Of a stretch of DNA of 64,000 nucleotides, positions 44,668 through 53,722 are shown in pieces. The stretch comes from Rickettsiaceae bacterium. GTDB taxonomy: Bacteria > Pseudomonadota > Alphaproteobacteria > Rickettsiales > UBA1997. The notes under the pieces are model-generated. The model ran no database searches. It saw only the letters and a list, made by a program, of their open reading frames with translations, and had not been told where the DNA came from. The number at the start of each line of letters is the position of its first letter. Positions within the stretch are counted from its first letter, which is position 1. Both the position numbers and the translations under genes were made by a program. Location of the stretch: contig JAJTCH010000001.1 in the NCBI GenBank assembly GCA_021323225.1, positions 83,408-147,407 of the forward strand. The letters are read 5' to 3'.

Positions 44668-46081
44668 TTTCCATCGCATAGCCCCCGCCTTTGTAAATTG
44701 AGGCGTAGCGGTCGTTAAGCTGCTTAGCAAATAGATCAAAATATTCACTATCTTTATCTTCAACTTTAAACAGAATTTTAGGATGTTTATCCTGCTTTTC
44801 GAAGCTGTAGATATCCCAAATTTTATATCTTCTATGTCCGCTTTGATAAGATACATTCATCTTCAAATCGGCATCAAAAATGGCATCGGCAATGCTTATC
44901 TCCCATTTTCTATCGCCCTTTTTCCCGATATTTTCTTTGGCAATTGCGGTTAAAGCCGTGACATTAGAAACGCTAGCTTTTAAGTAATTATTTTCAATTT
45001 TGCGCAGCAAATATAACTCAAAGGCAACAACTTTTGGTTTATCAGAAATTTCCCAGAGAGAAACTGTGTTGAGATCATCTATCGTATTTTGATCAACCTG
45101 GTTGGTGATAAAAATATCTTCAATTGACTTAATAAGTTCTGGATATTTTGCAAAATCCAATTTCCACCCACCTTCATTATCGCTTGTGTTAATTAGGCGG
45201 ACTTCATCAGTTGCAACACCATTTTTATAAACTTGCTCCCATTTGGTAATGTAAGGATTATAGATAAGTTGTTTTTTGGGATAATTCTTAGCCATATTGA
45301 CAATGTGATATCCCCTTGAGCCGCCAGGGCCAACGGTTAGACCACCATAATTTTTTCTAAGAAAACTATCAAGCTCGCCAATAAAACCGTAATTTCCTTG
45401 AGTGGATAATTTTTTGATCTGAGGGTTTTTTTGTAATTCTTCAGAAGCGAAATTGATTGCCAGGCTGTAAGATTTTATCGCTTCAGTGACCAATTTTTTG
45501 TTATTTTGTAATCTTGTGGAGGCGAATTTTAACATTTTACCACTTTTCTCCACTGCTAGAAGCGCAACCTCTTCATCATCTTGCAGACGATCTGACGAAT
45601 AGGCAAAATTCTTTGGGTTAATCTTGATCATTTGTATCATAAAATCCCGATTATTGGATAATTTTGATGAAGCGTAATCCATCGCATCAGGATAAATATT
45701 GGACATTTTAAACATGAAGAAACGATCTGAAGCTAGGCGCGGAGAAATATATTTTAGAATTTCAGGATTAATGGCGGCGAATTTGCTGATAAAAATTTCT
45801 TCATCACGAAGGGAAGGGGAGGCGAATTCGAAATAAGAAGGATTGATATCGATTATTCTGGCAAAGAGCGAGCGGTTGGATTTTTTACATTCATCCATAG
45901 CCCTGATTGCTGGCTTATTATCTAGTTTAACTTGTTCCAGTAGATAATTGATTTCTTCAGCGGAAATCTCGCAAGCCTGAACTGGCTCAGGTTTTTTAGA
46001 GTAAGAGTTATGTAATGGAAGAAAAATGAAGAGAATAAGAAGATAAGGAAAAATAAAGCGATGGCGTATCGTCATCATCAT
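44648..46081 (-). CDS. exported DUF4116-repeat protein
   Basis: A 477-residue protein with a signal peptide (hydrophobic [20 protein letters not shown]). Residues 45-215 hold about five DUF4116-like repeats of 33 residues with the pattern AS..L..D..F.......P ([56 protein letters not shown]). The last 240 residues are unrecognised, with a Gly-rich [15 protein letters not shown] near 240. DUF4116 occurs in amoeba-associated bacteria and giant viruses; function unknown. The ATG shares one base with the nuoK stop (TAATG), so it is translated from the nuo transcript; three ATGs in a row make the exact start uncertain by two codons. Confidence 0.78.
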   Translation of the reverse strand: MMMTIRHRFIFPYLLILFIFLPLHNSYSKKPEPVQACEISAEEINYLLEQVKLDNKPAIRAMDECKKSNRSLFARIIDINPSYFEFASPSLRDEEIFISKFAAINPEILKYISPRLASDRFFMFKMSNIYPDAMDYASSKLSNNRDFMIQMIKINPKNFAYSSDRLQDDEEVALLAVEKSGKMLKFASTRLQNNKKLVTEAIKSYSLAINFASEELQKNPQIKKLSTQGNYGFIGELDSFLRKNYGGLTVGPGGSRGYHIVNMAKNYPKKQLIYNPYITKWEQVYKNGVATDEVRLINTSDNEGGWKLDFAKYPELIKSIEDIFITNQVDQNTIDDLNTVSLWEISDKPKVVAFELYLLRKIENNYLKASVSNVTALTAIAKENIGKKGDRKWEISIADAIFDADLKMNVSYQSGHRRYKIWDIYSFEKQDKHPKILFKVEDKDSEYFDLFAKQLNDRYASIYKGGGYAMEINLFDK

Positions 46082-46392
46082 TATCCTTTGAGGGTTGAAA
46101 CTTCTTCTATATCAATATTTTGTTTGTTTTTGTGATATATCACTAAAATCGCTAACCCAACTGCTGCTTCAGCTCCGGCAATTGTCAGGGTAAAGATGGC
46201 AAAAATTTGTCCGGTTAAATCTTTTAGGTAAAAGGAGAAAGCCACAAAATTTATATTAACAGATAAAAGCATTATTTCTAAAGCCATCAACAGCGAAATT
46301 ATATTATTGCGATTGATAAACATGCCAGAAAGGCCAATGCAAAATAGAGATGAAGAGAGAAATAAAAAATGATTTATTGTTATGTTTAACAT
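46081..46392 (-). CDS. nuoK: NADH-quinone oxidoreductase subunit K
   Basis: A 103-residue membrane subunit of complex I with three helices. The conserved glutamates in LMALEIMLLSVN and AGAEAAVGLAILV, needed for proton pumping, are present. It is the last of nuoHIJK in this window. nuoL, nuoM and nuoN, which normally follow, are replaced by the DUF4116 gene. Confidence 0.96.
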   Translation of the reverse strand: MLNITINHFLFLSSSLFCIGLSGMFINRNNIISLLMALEIMLLSVNINFVAFSFYLKDLTGQIFAIFTLTIAGAEAAVGLAILVIYHKNKQNIDIEEVSTLKG

Positions 46393-46404
46393 GGTGTTTT
46401 TATT

Positions 46405-47022
46405 TTAGATTTCTATTCCTTCTCCAACTGCAACTTTCTTAACTTCGACAGATTGAGATTTATTTCTAGAGCTTTGTTCTGCAATATCCTGCTTTCTAAT
46501 GAAGCGGTCTTGGTCTCTTAAAGTGAGAACGATTGCCCCAATCATTGCCACAAAAAGTATCATTCCTGATAGCTGAAACTGATATATAAATTTGGTGTAT
46601 AAAACATCTCCAATTGCTTTGGTGTTAGAGATTTCTGGCAAAATTGCCATAGCTTTTGAAGTTTGAGCGCTTGCTATTGATGAGGAGTTGATGATCAAAA
46701 ATAATTCAACAAGCAAGATGATGGAAATGATGAAAACAAAAGGAAAAAGCTTGCTATATTTTCTCTTAGTTTTTTGTTTATCATCGATATTTAGCATCAT
46801 TACTACAAACAAGAACAGTACCGCAATTGCGCCAACATAAACGATGACCAAAAGCATGGCCAAAAACTCTGCGTTAAGCAAAACGAAAAGCCCGGCAGCA
46901 TTAAAAAATGCCAAGATCAAAAACATTACCGAGTAAATAGTGTTTCTGGTGCTGACAACGACCAAAGCGGAGGTTAACAAGATCGTTGAGAATAAGTAAA
47001 ATAATATATCTGCTAAGAACAC
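46405..47022 (-). CDS. nuoJ: NADH-quinone oxidoreductase subunit J
   Basis: A 205-residue membrane subunit of complex I with five helices. The conserved VIVYVGAIAVLFLFVVMMLN stretch (third helix, with the pi-bulge region) is present. The start is GTG at 47020-47022, giving MFLADILFYLF; no upstream ATG fits. It lies 12 nt from nuoK. Confidence 0.95.
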   Translation of the reverse strand: MFLADILFYLFSTILLTSALVVVSTRNTIYSVMFLILAFFNAAGLFVLLNAEFLAMLLVIVYVGAIAVLFLFVVMMLNIDDKQKTKRKYSKLFPFVFIISIILLVELFLIINSSSIASAQTSKAMAILPEISNTKAIGDVLYTKFIYQFQLSGMILFVAMIGAIVLTLRDQDRFIRKQDIAEQSSRNKSQSVEVKKVAVGEGIEI

Positions 47023-47045
47023 GGCTTTATTTGTTGTTGATTAAG

Positions 47046-47546
47046 TTATCTATATTCTGCGTCAGCCTTGATATTTTTTCTCAAAGCATATTCCCACCTA
47101 TCGCCATTGGCCAAAAGCTTTGCTTTATCATAGTAAAGTTCTTCGCGACTTTCAGTGGAAAATTCAAAATTTGGGCTTTCAACTATGGCATCAACCGGGC
47201 AAGCTTCTTGGCATAATCCGCAGTAGATGCATTTCATCATGTCAATATTGTAGGCTGTAGTTTTTCTGCTTCCGTCCTCTCTTGGCTCTGCTTCGATTGT
47301 AATTGCTTGGGCTGGGCAAATTGCTTCGCATAATTTGCAGGCGATGCATCTTTCTTCACCATTTGGGTACCGTCTTAGAGCATGTTCACCGCGAAATCTT
47401 GGGCTGATTGGGCCTTTTTCAAATGGGTAATTGATGGTGACTTTTGGCTTGAACATATATTTCAAGGTCAAAGCCATGCCATAAACAATTTCTTTTAATG
47501 CGAAGGGAATAATTTTTTTGATCATTTTACGAGAAATAAACAACAT
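47046..47546 (-). CDS. nuoI: NADH-quinone oxidoreductase subunit I
   Basis: A 166-residue peripheral-arm subunit carrying clusters N6a and N6b. Two 4Fe-4S motifs are complete: [12 protein letters not shown] and [12 protein letters not shown]. The N-terminus overlaps the end of nuoH by 20 nt, so the two are translationally coupled. Confidence 0.97.
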   Translation of the reverse strand: MLFISRKMIKKIIPFALKEIVYGMALTLKYMFKPKVTINYPFEKGPISPRFRGEHALRRYPNGEERCIACKLCEAICPAQAITIEAEPREDGSRKTTAYNIDMMKCIYCGLCQEACPVDAIVESPNFEFSTESREELYYDKAKLLANGDRWEYALRKNIKADAEYR

Positions 47547-48525
47547 AAGCGGAAACGCCGACTACCCAAATTAATGAAACTGGTAAAAACACTTTCCAGC
47601 CTAGACGCATTAGTTGGTCGTAACGGTATCTTGGTAAAGTGGCGCGCACCCAGATAAAGCAAAATAGCAAAAATAAAATTTTTAGCAAAAACCAAATAAC
47701 GCCCGGTATAAAATTAAAAATTGCGATGTCAAAAGGTGGTAACCAGCCGCCCAAGAAAAGGATGGAAGCTGTTGCTGACATTAAAATCATATTGGCATAT
47801 TCGCCTAAGAAAAACATTGAAAAAGGCATTGAGCTATATTCAACGTTATATCCTGCTACTAGCTCAGATTCTGCTTCCGGTAAGTCGAAGGGAAGACGAT
47901 TTGTTTCTGCTAAGCCAGAGATAAAGAATATAATGAACATTGGGAAAAGTGGCAAGGCAAACCAGTGATTTTTTTGCGCCAGAACAATATCGGTAAGATT
48001 TAGTGACCCGACACATAAAATGACGGTGATGATGATTAGGCCAATTGAAACTTCATAAGAGATCATTTGCGCCGAAGAGCGAACCGCGCCAAGAAAAGCA
48101 TATTTAGAATTTGATGCCCAGCCGGAAATGATAATGCCATAAACGCCAAGAGAGGAGGTGGCAAGAAGATACATTATGCCAACATTGATATTGCTGATCA
48201 CCCAAGTTTCGCTAAATGGAATCACTGCCCAAGCAACTAAAGCCAGAACGAAAGTGATGAATGGGGCAAGCAAAAACAGAATTTTATTGATGTTGGTTGG
48301 CAAAATAACTTCTTTAAACATCAGCTTCAATCCGTCAGCAAGCGGTTGTAATAAACCAAAAGCTCCAACCACATTCGGGCCTTTTCTAAGTTGCATAGCG
48401 GCGATCACTCTTCTTTCCATCAAGGTCAAATAAGCAACACCGATGACCAAAGGTAGAACAACGAGAAGTATTTTCCCGACGATGTTTAAAACAGTGAAGA
48501 GATATTCAAAGAAGATAGGATCCAT
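47527..48525 (-). CDS. nuoH: NADH-quinone oxidoreductase subunit H
   Basis: A 332-residue membrane subunit of complex I forming the quinone site with NuoB and NuoD. Conserved stretches are [40 protein letters not shown] and [17 protein letters not shown]. It starts the nuoHIJK block; nuoG, usually just upstream, is replaced by pgpA, 78 nt away. Confidence 0.97.
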   Translation of the reverse strand: MDPIFFEYLFTVLNIVGKILLVVLPLVIGVAYLTLMERRVIAAMQLRKGPNVVGAFGLLQPLADGLKLMFKEVILPTNINKILFLLAPFITFVLALVAWAVIPFSETWVISNINVGIMYLLATSSLGVYGIIISGWASNSKYAFLGAVRSSAQMISYEVSIGLIIITVILCVGSLNLTDIVLAQKNHWFALPLFPMFIIFFISGLAETNRLPFDLPEAESELVAGYNVEYSSMPFSMFFLGEYANMILMSATASILFLGGWLPPFDIAIFNFIPGVIWFLLKILFLLFCFIWVRATLPRYRYDQLMRLGWKVFLPVSLIWVVGVSAYVVYFS

Positions 48526-48603
48526 TTTGAAAAACTAGGAGTTTAATGGGGAATTTTGGAAGGGCACATGGTAATTACCCTTTTTATAAAATTCAAAATT
48601 ATT

Positions 48604-49116
48604 TTAGAGATAGATATAGACAGCAAAAACACAATATAATGAAACTGCTGCTGCAGCACCTGCCAAAAGGTCGTCCATCATCACGCCCAAACCACCTTTA
48701 ACATTTTTATCAGCAAGTCCGATTATAAAAGGTTTGGTGATGTCGAATAATCTGAAAAAAACAAATGACAAAAATATCAAGGTGAAGTTGCTTATAACAT
48801 CCATAACAAAACTACCTATGAAAAATGTCAGTAACTGGCCGCATATTTCATCAATTACAATTTCTCCCGGATCTTCCTTGCTGATTTTTTTGGAATAAAA
48901 ATTGGATGAATAAATTCCTAAAATAAAAATTAGAACAAGTGCTAAAAACCAAAAAATTATGGTGGCTAGAAATGATATTTGTAGGTGAATAAATAAATGA
49001 CTGAAAGCAAGCCAAATAAAAACTCCTAATAAGCTACCCCAAGTTCCTGGCATGAAGGGAATTTTGCCAACCCAAAATCCGGTGGCGATTGCTGTGTAGA
49101 ATTTATCTTTTAGCAT
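48604..49116 (-). CDS. pgpA: phosphatidylglycerophosphatase A
   Basis: A 170-residue membrane phosphatase making phosphatidylglycerol from its phosphate. Signatures: GTWGSLLGVFIWL, the EIVIDEICGQLL motif and VMDDLLAGAAAAV with catalytic acidic residues. The gene overlaps the end of dapE by 14 nt and precedes nuoH, so dapE-pgpA-nuoHIJK may be one transcript. Confidence 0.93.
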   Translation of the reverse strand: MLKDKFYTAIATGFWVGKIPFMPGTWGSLLGVFIWLAFSHLFIHLQISFLATIIFWFLALVLIFILGIYSSNFYSKKISKEDPGEIVIDEICGQLLTFFIGSFVMDVISNFTLIFLSFVFFRLFDITKPFIIGLADKNVKGGLGVMMDDLLAGAAAAVSLYCVFAVYIYL

Positions 49117-50254
49117 AATTTTCCAATATTAAATGATAGATTTTTTCTAAGGATGCGATGTCAGAAATAGCAACATTCTCATCAATTTGATGAGCGGTTT
49201 TGTTTACAAGGCCGCATTCCACAACTGGGCAAAAATCTTTGATAAATCTGGCATCGGAAGTGCCGCCTGTTGTGCTTAAAGCTGGTGAAATTCCGGTTGC
49301 CACTTTTACTGAATCAGAAACTATTTTGCTTAAAAAACCAGGTTTGGTGATAAAAGATTCGCCGCTGGTTTTGTGGCTTAAAATATATTCTCCGGCAGAT
49401 TTATCGCAAATATATTTTACCCATTTAATCAGACTTTCTGAGTTATGAAAATCGTTAAATCTGATATTAAAATTTGCCACTACTTCTTTTGGAACAACAT
49501 TGCCACCGATATTTTTAGTGGCAATATTTGTTACTTCGAGGTTGGACGGATCAAAAAATTCATTACCATTATCCAGTTTATAATCTTTAAGAAGTTTTAA
49601 AACATTAACGATTGTAGTATTTGGATTATTGAAATTTTCCGGATAGGCAATATGCCCTTGAGTGCCGATAATTTTTAGCTCAAAGCTAATACTACCGCGT
49701 CGGCCAATTTTTATCATTTCCCCCAATTTGTTAGGATTGGTTGGTTCGCCAACAATACAGGCGGAAATCGGTAAATTGTTTTTTTGCATCCAATCCAGCA
49801 TTTTCTTTGTGCCGTTGATTCCGTCTGCCTCTTCATCTCCGGTGATTAAAAGCCCAATACCAAAATTTGGTTTGGGATTTTGATGAATAAATTTTCCGGC
49901 TGCCATAATAAAAGTAGCAATTGCTGGTTTCATATCTACAGCGCCACGACCATATAAAATGCCATCAACAATATCTGCCGCAAAGGGAGGATGTTTCCAC
50001 AAGCTTTGATCTCCTTCCGGCACAATATCTGTATGGCCGGCAAAATAAAAAATATCTTTGCAATTATTTGGATTATAAACTGAATGGAGATTAATCACCG
50101 GATAAGAGCCATCACCATCAAAACCAAGAATATCACTTTTAAAACCGAAGGCGGCAACTGTTTGCGCCAAAAACTCAATTACAGCAAGATTAGCGCCGCT
50201 TGGTGAATTATATTTTATTAATTCCTGCGACAATTTGATGGAGTCTAGCTTCAT
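49103..50254 (-). CDS. dapE: succinyl-diaminopimelate desuccinylase
   Basis: A 383-residue dinuclear zinc peptidase-fold enzyme releasing L,L-diaminopimelate in the lysine/peptidoglycan pathway. Zinc and catalytic residues are in FYFAGHTDIVPEGD, GRGAVDMKPAIATFIMA, LITGDEEADGINGTKKML and STTGGTSDARFI, with the late His in NKTAHQIDE. Length is usual. Together with lysC and asd it argues for de novo diaminopimelate synthesis. Confidence 0.96.
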   Translation of the reverse strand: MKLDSIKLSQELIKYNSPSGANLAVIEFLAQTVAAFGFKSDILGFDGDGSYPVINLHSVYNPNNCKDIFYFAGHTDIVPEGDQSLWKHPPFAADIVDGILYGRGAVDMKPAIATFIMAAGKFIHQNPKPNFGIGLLITGDEEADGINGTKKMLDWMQKNNLPISACIVGEPTNPNKLGEMIKIGRRGSISFELKIIGTQGHIAYPENFNNPNTTIVNVLKLLKDYKLDNGNEFFDPSNLEVTNIATKNIGGNVVPKEVVANFNIRFNDFHNSESLIKWVKYICDKSAGEYILSHKTSGESFITKPGFLSKIVSDSVKVATGISPALSTTGGTSDARFIKDFCPVVECGLVNKTAHQIDENVAISDIASLEKIYHLILENYAKR

Positions 50255-50329
50255 TTAAAGATTGAAAATTTTTGATATAAGAATGAGAATCTGTGATTTT
50301 TCAATCTAAACTTTCAACCAATAAAATCA

Positions 50330-51595
50330 ATGTTAGATATTAAATGGATCAGGGAAAATGCTGAACTCTTTGATGTAGCTATGCAAAATCGTAATCAGCA
50401 AATCAGATCTAAAGATTTACTCAAAATTGATGAAGAAAAACGCAGAATAATTACCAAAATTCAAGAGCTGCAAAGCGAGAGAAATTCAATTGTGAACGAT
50501 ATTGCTGTTATTAAAAAAGGTGGCGGCAATGCTGATGAATTGATGGAAAAATCAAAATTAATAACTGCAGAAATTAAAAAGATTGAAGAAGGTTTTAATC
50601 AAGATGAGTTAGAAAATTTGTTACTTCAAATCCCTAATATTCCATCTCCTGAAGTGCCAATAGGTAAAGATGAAGAGGAAAATCAAGAAGTTGAAAAATG
50701 GGGGGAAATTCCAAGCTTTAATTTTACACCAAAGCAGCATTTTGAAATTGGTGAAAGCTTAGAATTAATGGATTTTGAGCAGTCAACTTTAATGTCTGGT
50801 TCACGTTTTTCAACTTTGAGTGGAGACTTGGCAAAGCTTGAGCGTGCTTTATCCAACTTTATGCTTGATGTAGCAAATGAATTTGGTTACACCGAAATTT
50901 CTCCGCCAAATCTCGTAAAATCTGATGCAATGATGCGTTCCGGCCAGTTGCCAAAATTTGCTGAAGAGGCTTTTAAAACAACTAATGATTATTGGTTGGT
51001 TCCAACTTCTGAAGTTTCGTTAGTTAATTTTGTTGCCAAAAAGACCCTGGATGAAAAAAAGCTACCTCTGCGTTTTACTTCCTACACCCCTTGTTTTAGA
51101 AGTGAAGCTGGTGCAGCGGGAAAGGATACAAGGGGGATGATTCGCCAACATCAATTTAAAAAGGTTGAACTAGTCTCAATCACCACGCAAGAGCAGTCTG
51201 AAGAAGAACACCAAAAGATGACCAATGTCGCTTGCGAAATTTTGCGGCGTTTAAAATTGCCTTACCGCAAAGTTCTGCTTTGTACTGGCGATATGGGATT
51301 TTGTTCACAAAAAACTTATGATTTGGAAGTTTGGTTGCCGGGACAAAATAAATATCGTGAGATTTCTAGTTGTTCTAACTGTGGAGATTTTCAAGGAAGA
51401 AGATTGGAAGCAAAATATAAACCGCAAGACAGTAAAAAATCTTTGCTGGTTCACACCCTTAACGGCTCAGCTCTGGCAGTGGGTAGAACCATAGTCGCAA
51501 TTTTAGAAAATTATCAAAATCAAGATTGTTCAGCTAATGTTCCGGAAGTTCTGGTGAGCTATATGGGTGGAGTAAAACAAATCAGAAAATTCTAA
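50330..51595 (+). CDS. serS: seryl-tRNA synthetase
   Basis: A 421-residue class II synthetase. The N-terminal long coiled-coil arm for tRNA-Ser spans about residues 30-105; the catalytic core has motif 2 (PCFRSEAGAAGKDTRGMIRQ) and motif 3 (LNGSALAVGRTIVAILENYQ). Length is usual. It leads a plus-strand group with rpsT, secF and rpsD, though rpsT probably has its own promoter too. Confidence 0.97.
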   Translation: MLDIKWIRENAELFDVAMQNRNQQIRSKDLLKIDEEKRRIITKIQELQSERNSIVNDIAVIKKGGGNADELMEKSKLITAEIKKIEEGFNQDELENLLLQIPNIPSPEVPIGKDEEENQEVEKWGEIPSFNFTPKQHFEIGESLELMDFEQSTLMSGSRFSTLSGDLAKLERALSNFMLDVANEFGYTEISPPNLVKSDAMMRSGQLPKFAEEAFKTTNDYWLVPTSEVSLVNFVAKKTLDEKKLPLRFTSYTPCFRSEAGAAGKDTRGMIRQHQFKKVELVSITTQEQSEEEHQKMTNVACEILRRLKLPYRKVLLCTGDMGFCSQKTYDLEVWLPGQNKYREISSCSNCGDFQGRRLEAKYKPQDSKKSLLVHTLNGSALAVGRTIVAILENYQNQDCSANVPEVLVSYMGGVKQIRKF

Positions 51596-51670
51596 CTTGT
51601 AAAATTAATATTTATTATTTAACATCCGCGCCTCTAAATTTCTCGGAATAACAATTTTTTCTTTTAAATA

Positions 51671-51940
51671 ATGGCAAATACCAGCGCAGCAAAAAAAGCT
51701 CTTAGATCAAGCAAAGCTAAAGAAGTAGTAAACAAAGCCCGTAAAAGTCGCATTAGAACTTTCGTTAGAAAAGTTGAAGATTCCATCAAAGCCGGTAGTG
51801 AAGCTGATGCTAGAACTGCATTTAAAGCTCTTGAGCCAGAAATTATGAGAGGTGTTACTAAAAAAGTTTTAAAACTTGGCACCGCTTCTAGAAAATTGAA
51901 AAGACTTGCATCTTCAATTCGTAAGCTAAAACAGGCTTAA
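51671..51940 (+). CDS. rpsT: 30S ribosomal protein S20
   Basis: An 89-residue helical, very basic protein binding 16S rRNA. The ANTSAAKKALRSSKAKEVVN start, RKSRIRTFVRKVEDSI and KKVLKLGTASRKLKRLASSI stretches are typical. The ATG follows a U-rich tract with no Shine-Dalgarno. A possible promoter (TTGTAA 51597-51602, TAACAT 51620-51625, then CCGCGCC) lies just upstream; its -35 touches the serS stop. Confidence 0.96.
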   Translation: MANTSAAKKALRSSKAKEVVNKARKSRIRTFVRKVEDSIKAGSEADARTAFKALEPEIMRGVTKKVLKLGTASRKLKRLASSIRKLKQA

Positions 51941-51956
51941 AATAATCCATCTAAGA

Positions 51957-52886
51957 ATGTCCAAGAAAAAATTCTCACTTAGGTCAATCCTGTCAAATTT
52001 TCTAATTGACACCAAGATTGACTTTATGGGAATTCACAAGGCATCTCTTATCTTTTCGGTTATCCTTTCCATTTCTTCAATTTCTCTTATAGCCATTCGC
52101 GGCTTTAATCTTGGCATCGACTTTTCCGGTGGCATATTAATGGAAGTAAAATTCCAAGACAAAGTTGAGCTATCCAATCTTAGAGAATTGCTAAATAAAA
52201 AAGAGCTTGGTGAGGTTAGTTTGCAAAATTTTGACTCTCAAAATTTCATGATCAAAGTCTCTCAAGATAAGAATGTTGATCAGACTAAAACTATTAGGCA
52301 AATTAAGGAAATTCTCGATAGTAATTTTTCTAATACCGAATATCGCAAAGTTGATTTTGTTGGTCCACAAATTGGGCGTGAACTTGTTACAAAAGGGTTG
52401 GTGGCTCTTATTCTCTCTTTTGCTGCAATAATGATTTATATCTGGATTAGGTTTGATTGGCAGTTTGGTCTTGGTGCTATTATCGCTTTAATTCATGATG
52501 CTATTATAACCCTAGGTTTATTTTCTATGCTTGATCTAGAATTTAATTCTACATCGATTGCTGCTATATTGACTATTATTGGCTACTCGATCAATGATTC
52601 GGTAGTAATTTATGACCGTATCCGCGAAAATTTGCGCAAGTTTAAAAAGATGGATTTGTCAGAGCTGATAAATTTTAGCATAAATTCAACTTTGAGCAGA
52701 ACAATGTTAACTTCCACTACAACCTTGTTAGCACTTGTTTCGCTAATGGTTTTTGGTGGTGAAGCGTTAAAAAGTTTTAGTATTGCAACTTTTGCCGGTA
52801 TTGTTGTTGGAACTTATTCTTCAATTTATATTTCTGCTCCAATCTTGCTTTATATAGATCCGAGGAAGAAAAAATCTGAAAAATAA
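51957..52886 (+). CDS. secF: protein translocase subunit SecF
   Basis: A 309-residue inner-membrane protein of the SecDF complex that uses the proton gradient to complete protein export. Motifs: GFNLGIDFSGGILMEVKF after the first helix, FVGPQIGRELVTKGL, and SINDSVVIYDRIRENLRKF in the sixth-helix region. secD, usually adjacent and upstream, is absent here. It sits 16 nt after rpsT. Confidence 0.96.
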   Translation: MSKKKFSLRSILSNFLIDTKIDFMGIHKASLIFSVILSISSISLIAIRGFNLGIDFSGGILMEVKFQDKVELSNLRELLNKKELGEVSLQNFDSQNFMIKVSQDKNVDQTKTIRQIKEILDSNFSNTEYRKVDFVGPQIGRELVTKGLVALILSFAAIMIYIWIRFDWQFGLGAIIALIHDAIITLGLFSMLDLEFNSTSIAAILTIIGYSINDSVVIYDRIRENLRKFKKMDLSELINFSINSTLSRTMLTSTTTLLALVSLMVFGGEALKSFSIATFAGIVVGTYSSIYISAPILLYIDPRKKKSEK

Positions 52887-52888
52887 TT

Positions 52889-52916
52889 TTGACAAAATAA
52901 TCATTCTCTCTATATT
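52889..52916 (+). promoter_or_regulatory. predicted promoter of rpsD
   Basis: A perfect TTGACA (52889-52894) and TATATT (52911-52916) with a 16-nt spacer lie just after the secF stop and 44 nt before the rpsD ATG. Confidence 0.65.
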
Positions 52917-52959
52917 TCCGAATCCTTTTTTATTAGTTCAAATATCTTAAAACTTCAAA

Positions 52960-53577
52960 ATGACTAAAAGAATCAACGCCAAAAAGAAAATCAGCAGAAA
53001 ATTAGGTGCTAGCCTTTGGGGTCAGGCAAAAGATCCTTTCGCTAAAAGAAATTACCGTCCTGGACAGCATGGTGCTGCTTCTAAAGGCAGAAGCACTGAT
53101 TACGGAATTCAGCTAAAAGCAAAACAAAGATTAAAATTTTACTATGGAAATATTTCTGAAAAACAATTCAGAAATATGTTTGAACTTGCTTCAAAAACTA
53201 GAGGCGATACCAGTGAAAACTTTATAGGCATGCTTGAAAGCAGACTTGATGCTATTGTTTATCGTGCTAATTTCGTTCCTTCAGTTTTTGCTGCTAGACA
53301 ATTTGTTAATCACAAACATGTGACTGTTAACGGACAAGTGGTAAATATTCCATCTTATCGCTTGAAAGTTGGTGATGTTGTAAAAGTTAGAGATAAATCT
53401 CAAAATCTTACTATTGTGCTAGAATCTCTACAAAAGAAAGAAAGAGATATTCCGGTTTACCTAGAAGTAAGTGAAAATGATAAATCAGTTAAATTGATCT
53501 CTAAACCATTATTTGCCGATGTTCCTTATGCAGCAGAAATGGAACCTCATCTAATTACAGAATTCTATTCTAGATAA
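52960..53577 (+). CDS. rpsD: 30S ribosomal protein S4
   Basis: A 205-residue primary 16S-binding protein with an S4 RNA-binding fold. Signatures: RKLGASLWGQAKDPFAKRNY, YGIQLKAKQRLKFYYG, ARQFVNHKHVTVNGQVVNIP and SYRLKVGDVVKV. It has its own promoter and a strong terminator. It is outside the alpha ribosomal-protein operon, as in most alphaproteobacteria. No Shine-Dalgarno is visible. Confidence 0.97.
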   Translation: MTKRINAKKKISRKLGASLWGQAKDPFAKRNYRPGQHGAASKGRSTDYGIQLKAKQRLKFYYGNISEKQFRNMFELASKTRGDTSENFIGMLESRLDAIVYRANFVPSVFAARQFVNHKHVTVNGQVVNIPSYRLKVGDVVKVRDKSQNLTIVLESLQKKERDIPVYLEVSENDKSVKLISKPLFADVPYAAEMEPHLITEFYSR

Positions 53578-53601
53578 TTCTGCTTAAAAAATTCTTTTAA
53601 G

Positions 53602-53645
53602 AAAAGCCATCACCTATTTTATTTGGGTGGTGGCTTTTTTATTTT
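53602..53645. terminator. bidirectional Rho-independent terminator between rpsD and metG
   Basis: A 13-bp stem (AAAAGCCATCACC from 53602 and GGTGGTGGCTTTT from 53626, one G-T pair) is followed by a T-run on the plus strand. The A-rich left flank gives a U-rich tail on the minus strand too, so it can end both the convergent rpsD and metG transcripts. Confidence 0.88.
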
Positions 53646-53722
53646 CTCCTGTTTTTAAAAATCATTTAGATTCTTTATCCAAAATTTATTTGCTTGCAGA
53701 TTTAAATGTAGACTAATGACCG

